From Acinetobacter sp. (GTDB lineage Bacteria > Pseudomonadota > Gammaproteobacteria > Pseudomonadales > Moraxellaceae): a DNA stretch of 6,345 nt. Below the pieces are notes generated by a model that made no database searches, was not told where the DNA came from, and saw nothing but the letters and a program-made list of their open reading frames with translations. Each line of letters begins with the position of its first letter. Position 1 is the first letter of the stretch. The position numbers were made by a program, and so were the translations under genes. Below are positions 6,329 to 6,345 of the stretch, piece by piece. The stretch is taken from assembly GCA_030152605.1 (NCBI GenBank), contig JASLJB010000183.1, forward strand, positions 1-6,345, given 5' to 3'.

Positions 6329-6345
6329 CGGAAAATTTTTATCGC

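Overview
The window looks like chromosomal backbone DNA of an Acinetobacter-type gammaproteobacterium. This rests on moderate GC with AT-rich spacers, the close resemblance of ArgG and NadB to gammaproteobacterial forms, a MucD-like protease beside nadB, and the A/T-rich promoter style. The genus is an inference from gene content and style, not from a database match. It holds four complete protein genes, no RNA genes, no mobile element and no CRISPR array.

Layout from left to right. Positions 1-281 are a gene-free spacer with a ten-unit G-rich heptamer repeat, a 13-bp tandem duplication, an inverted repeat and the terminator of nadB. nadB (L-aspartate oxidase, NAD biosynthesis) is on the minus strand. 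A divergent AT-rich spacer of about 220 bp separates it from a plus-strand periplasmic Do/HtrA serine protease of the MucD/DegP/DegQ type, which ends at a strong terminator. A 170-bp spacer with a hairpin-like inverted repeat then leads to a plus-strand secreted L,D-transpeptidase (peptidoglycan-binding, LysM-like and YkuD domains). That gene converges on minus-strand argG (argininosuccinate synthase, arginine biosynthesis) across a spacer holding one near-perfect bidirectional terminator. The right edge covers only the first 60 bp or so upstream of argG.

Each gene appears to be its own transcription unit: all neighbours are divergent, convergent or separated by a terminator. Two genes serve central biosynthesis (NAD, arginine). 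Two act in the envelope (quality control of periplasmic proteins, peptidoglycan cross-linking). Nothing in the sequence ties them into one pathway.

I found no convincing previously undescribed system. The points most worth a second look are the nadB-mucD junction, which lacks the sigma-E/anti-sigma operon found between these genes in Pseudomonas; the heptamer array, which fits a G-quadruplex motif; the inverted repeat before the L,D-transpeptidase; and the small tandem duplications in the spacers. For four genes, or their likely starts, the chosen codon differs from or competes with the longest open frame, as noted in each entry.
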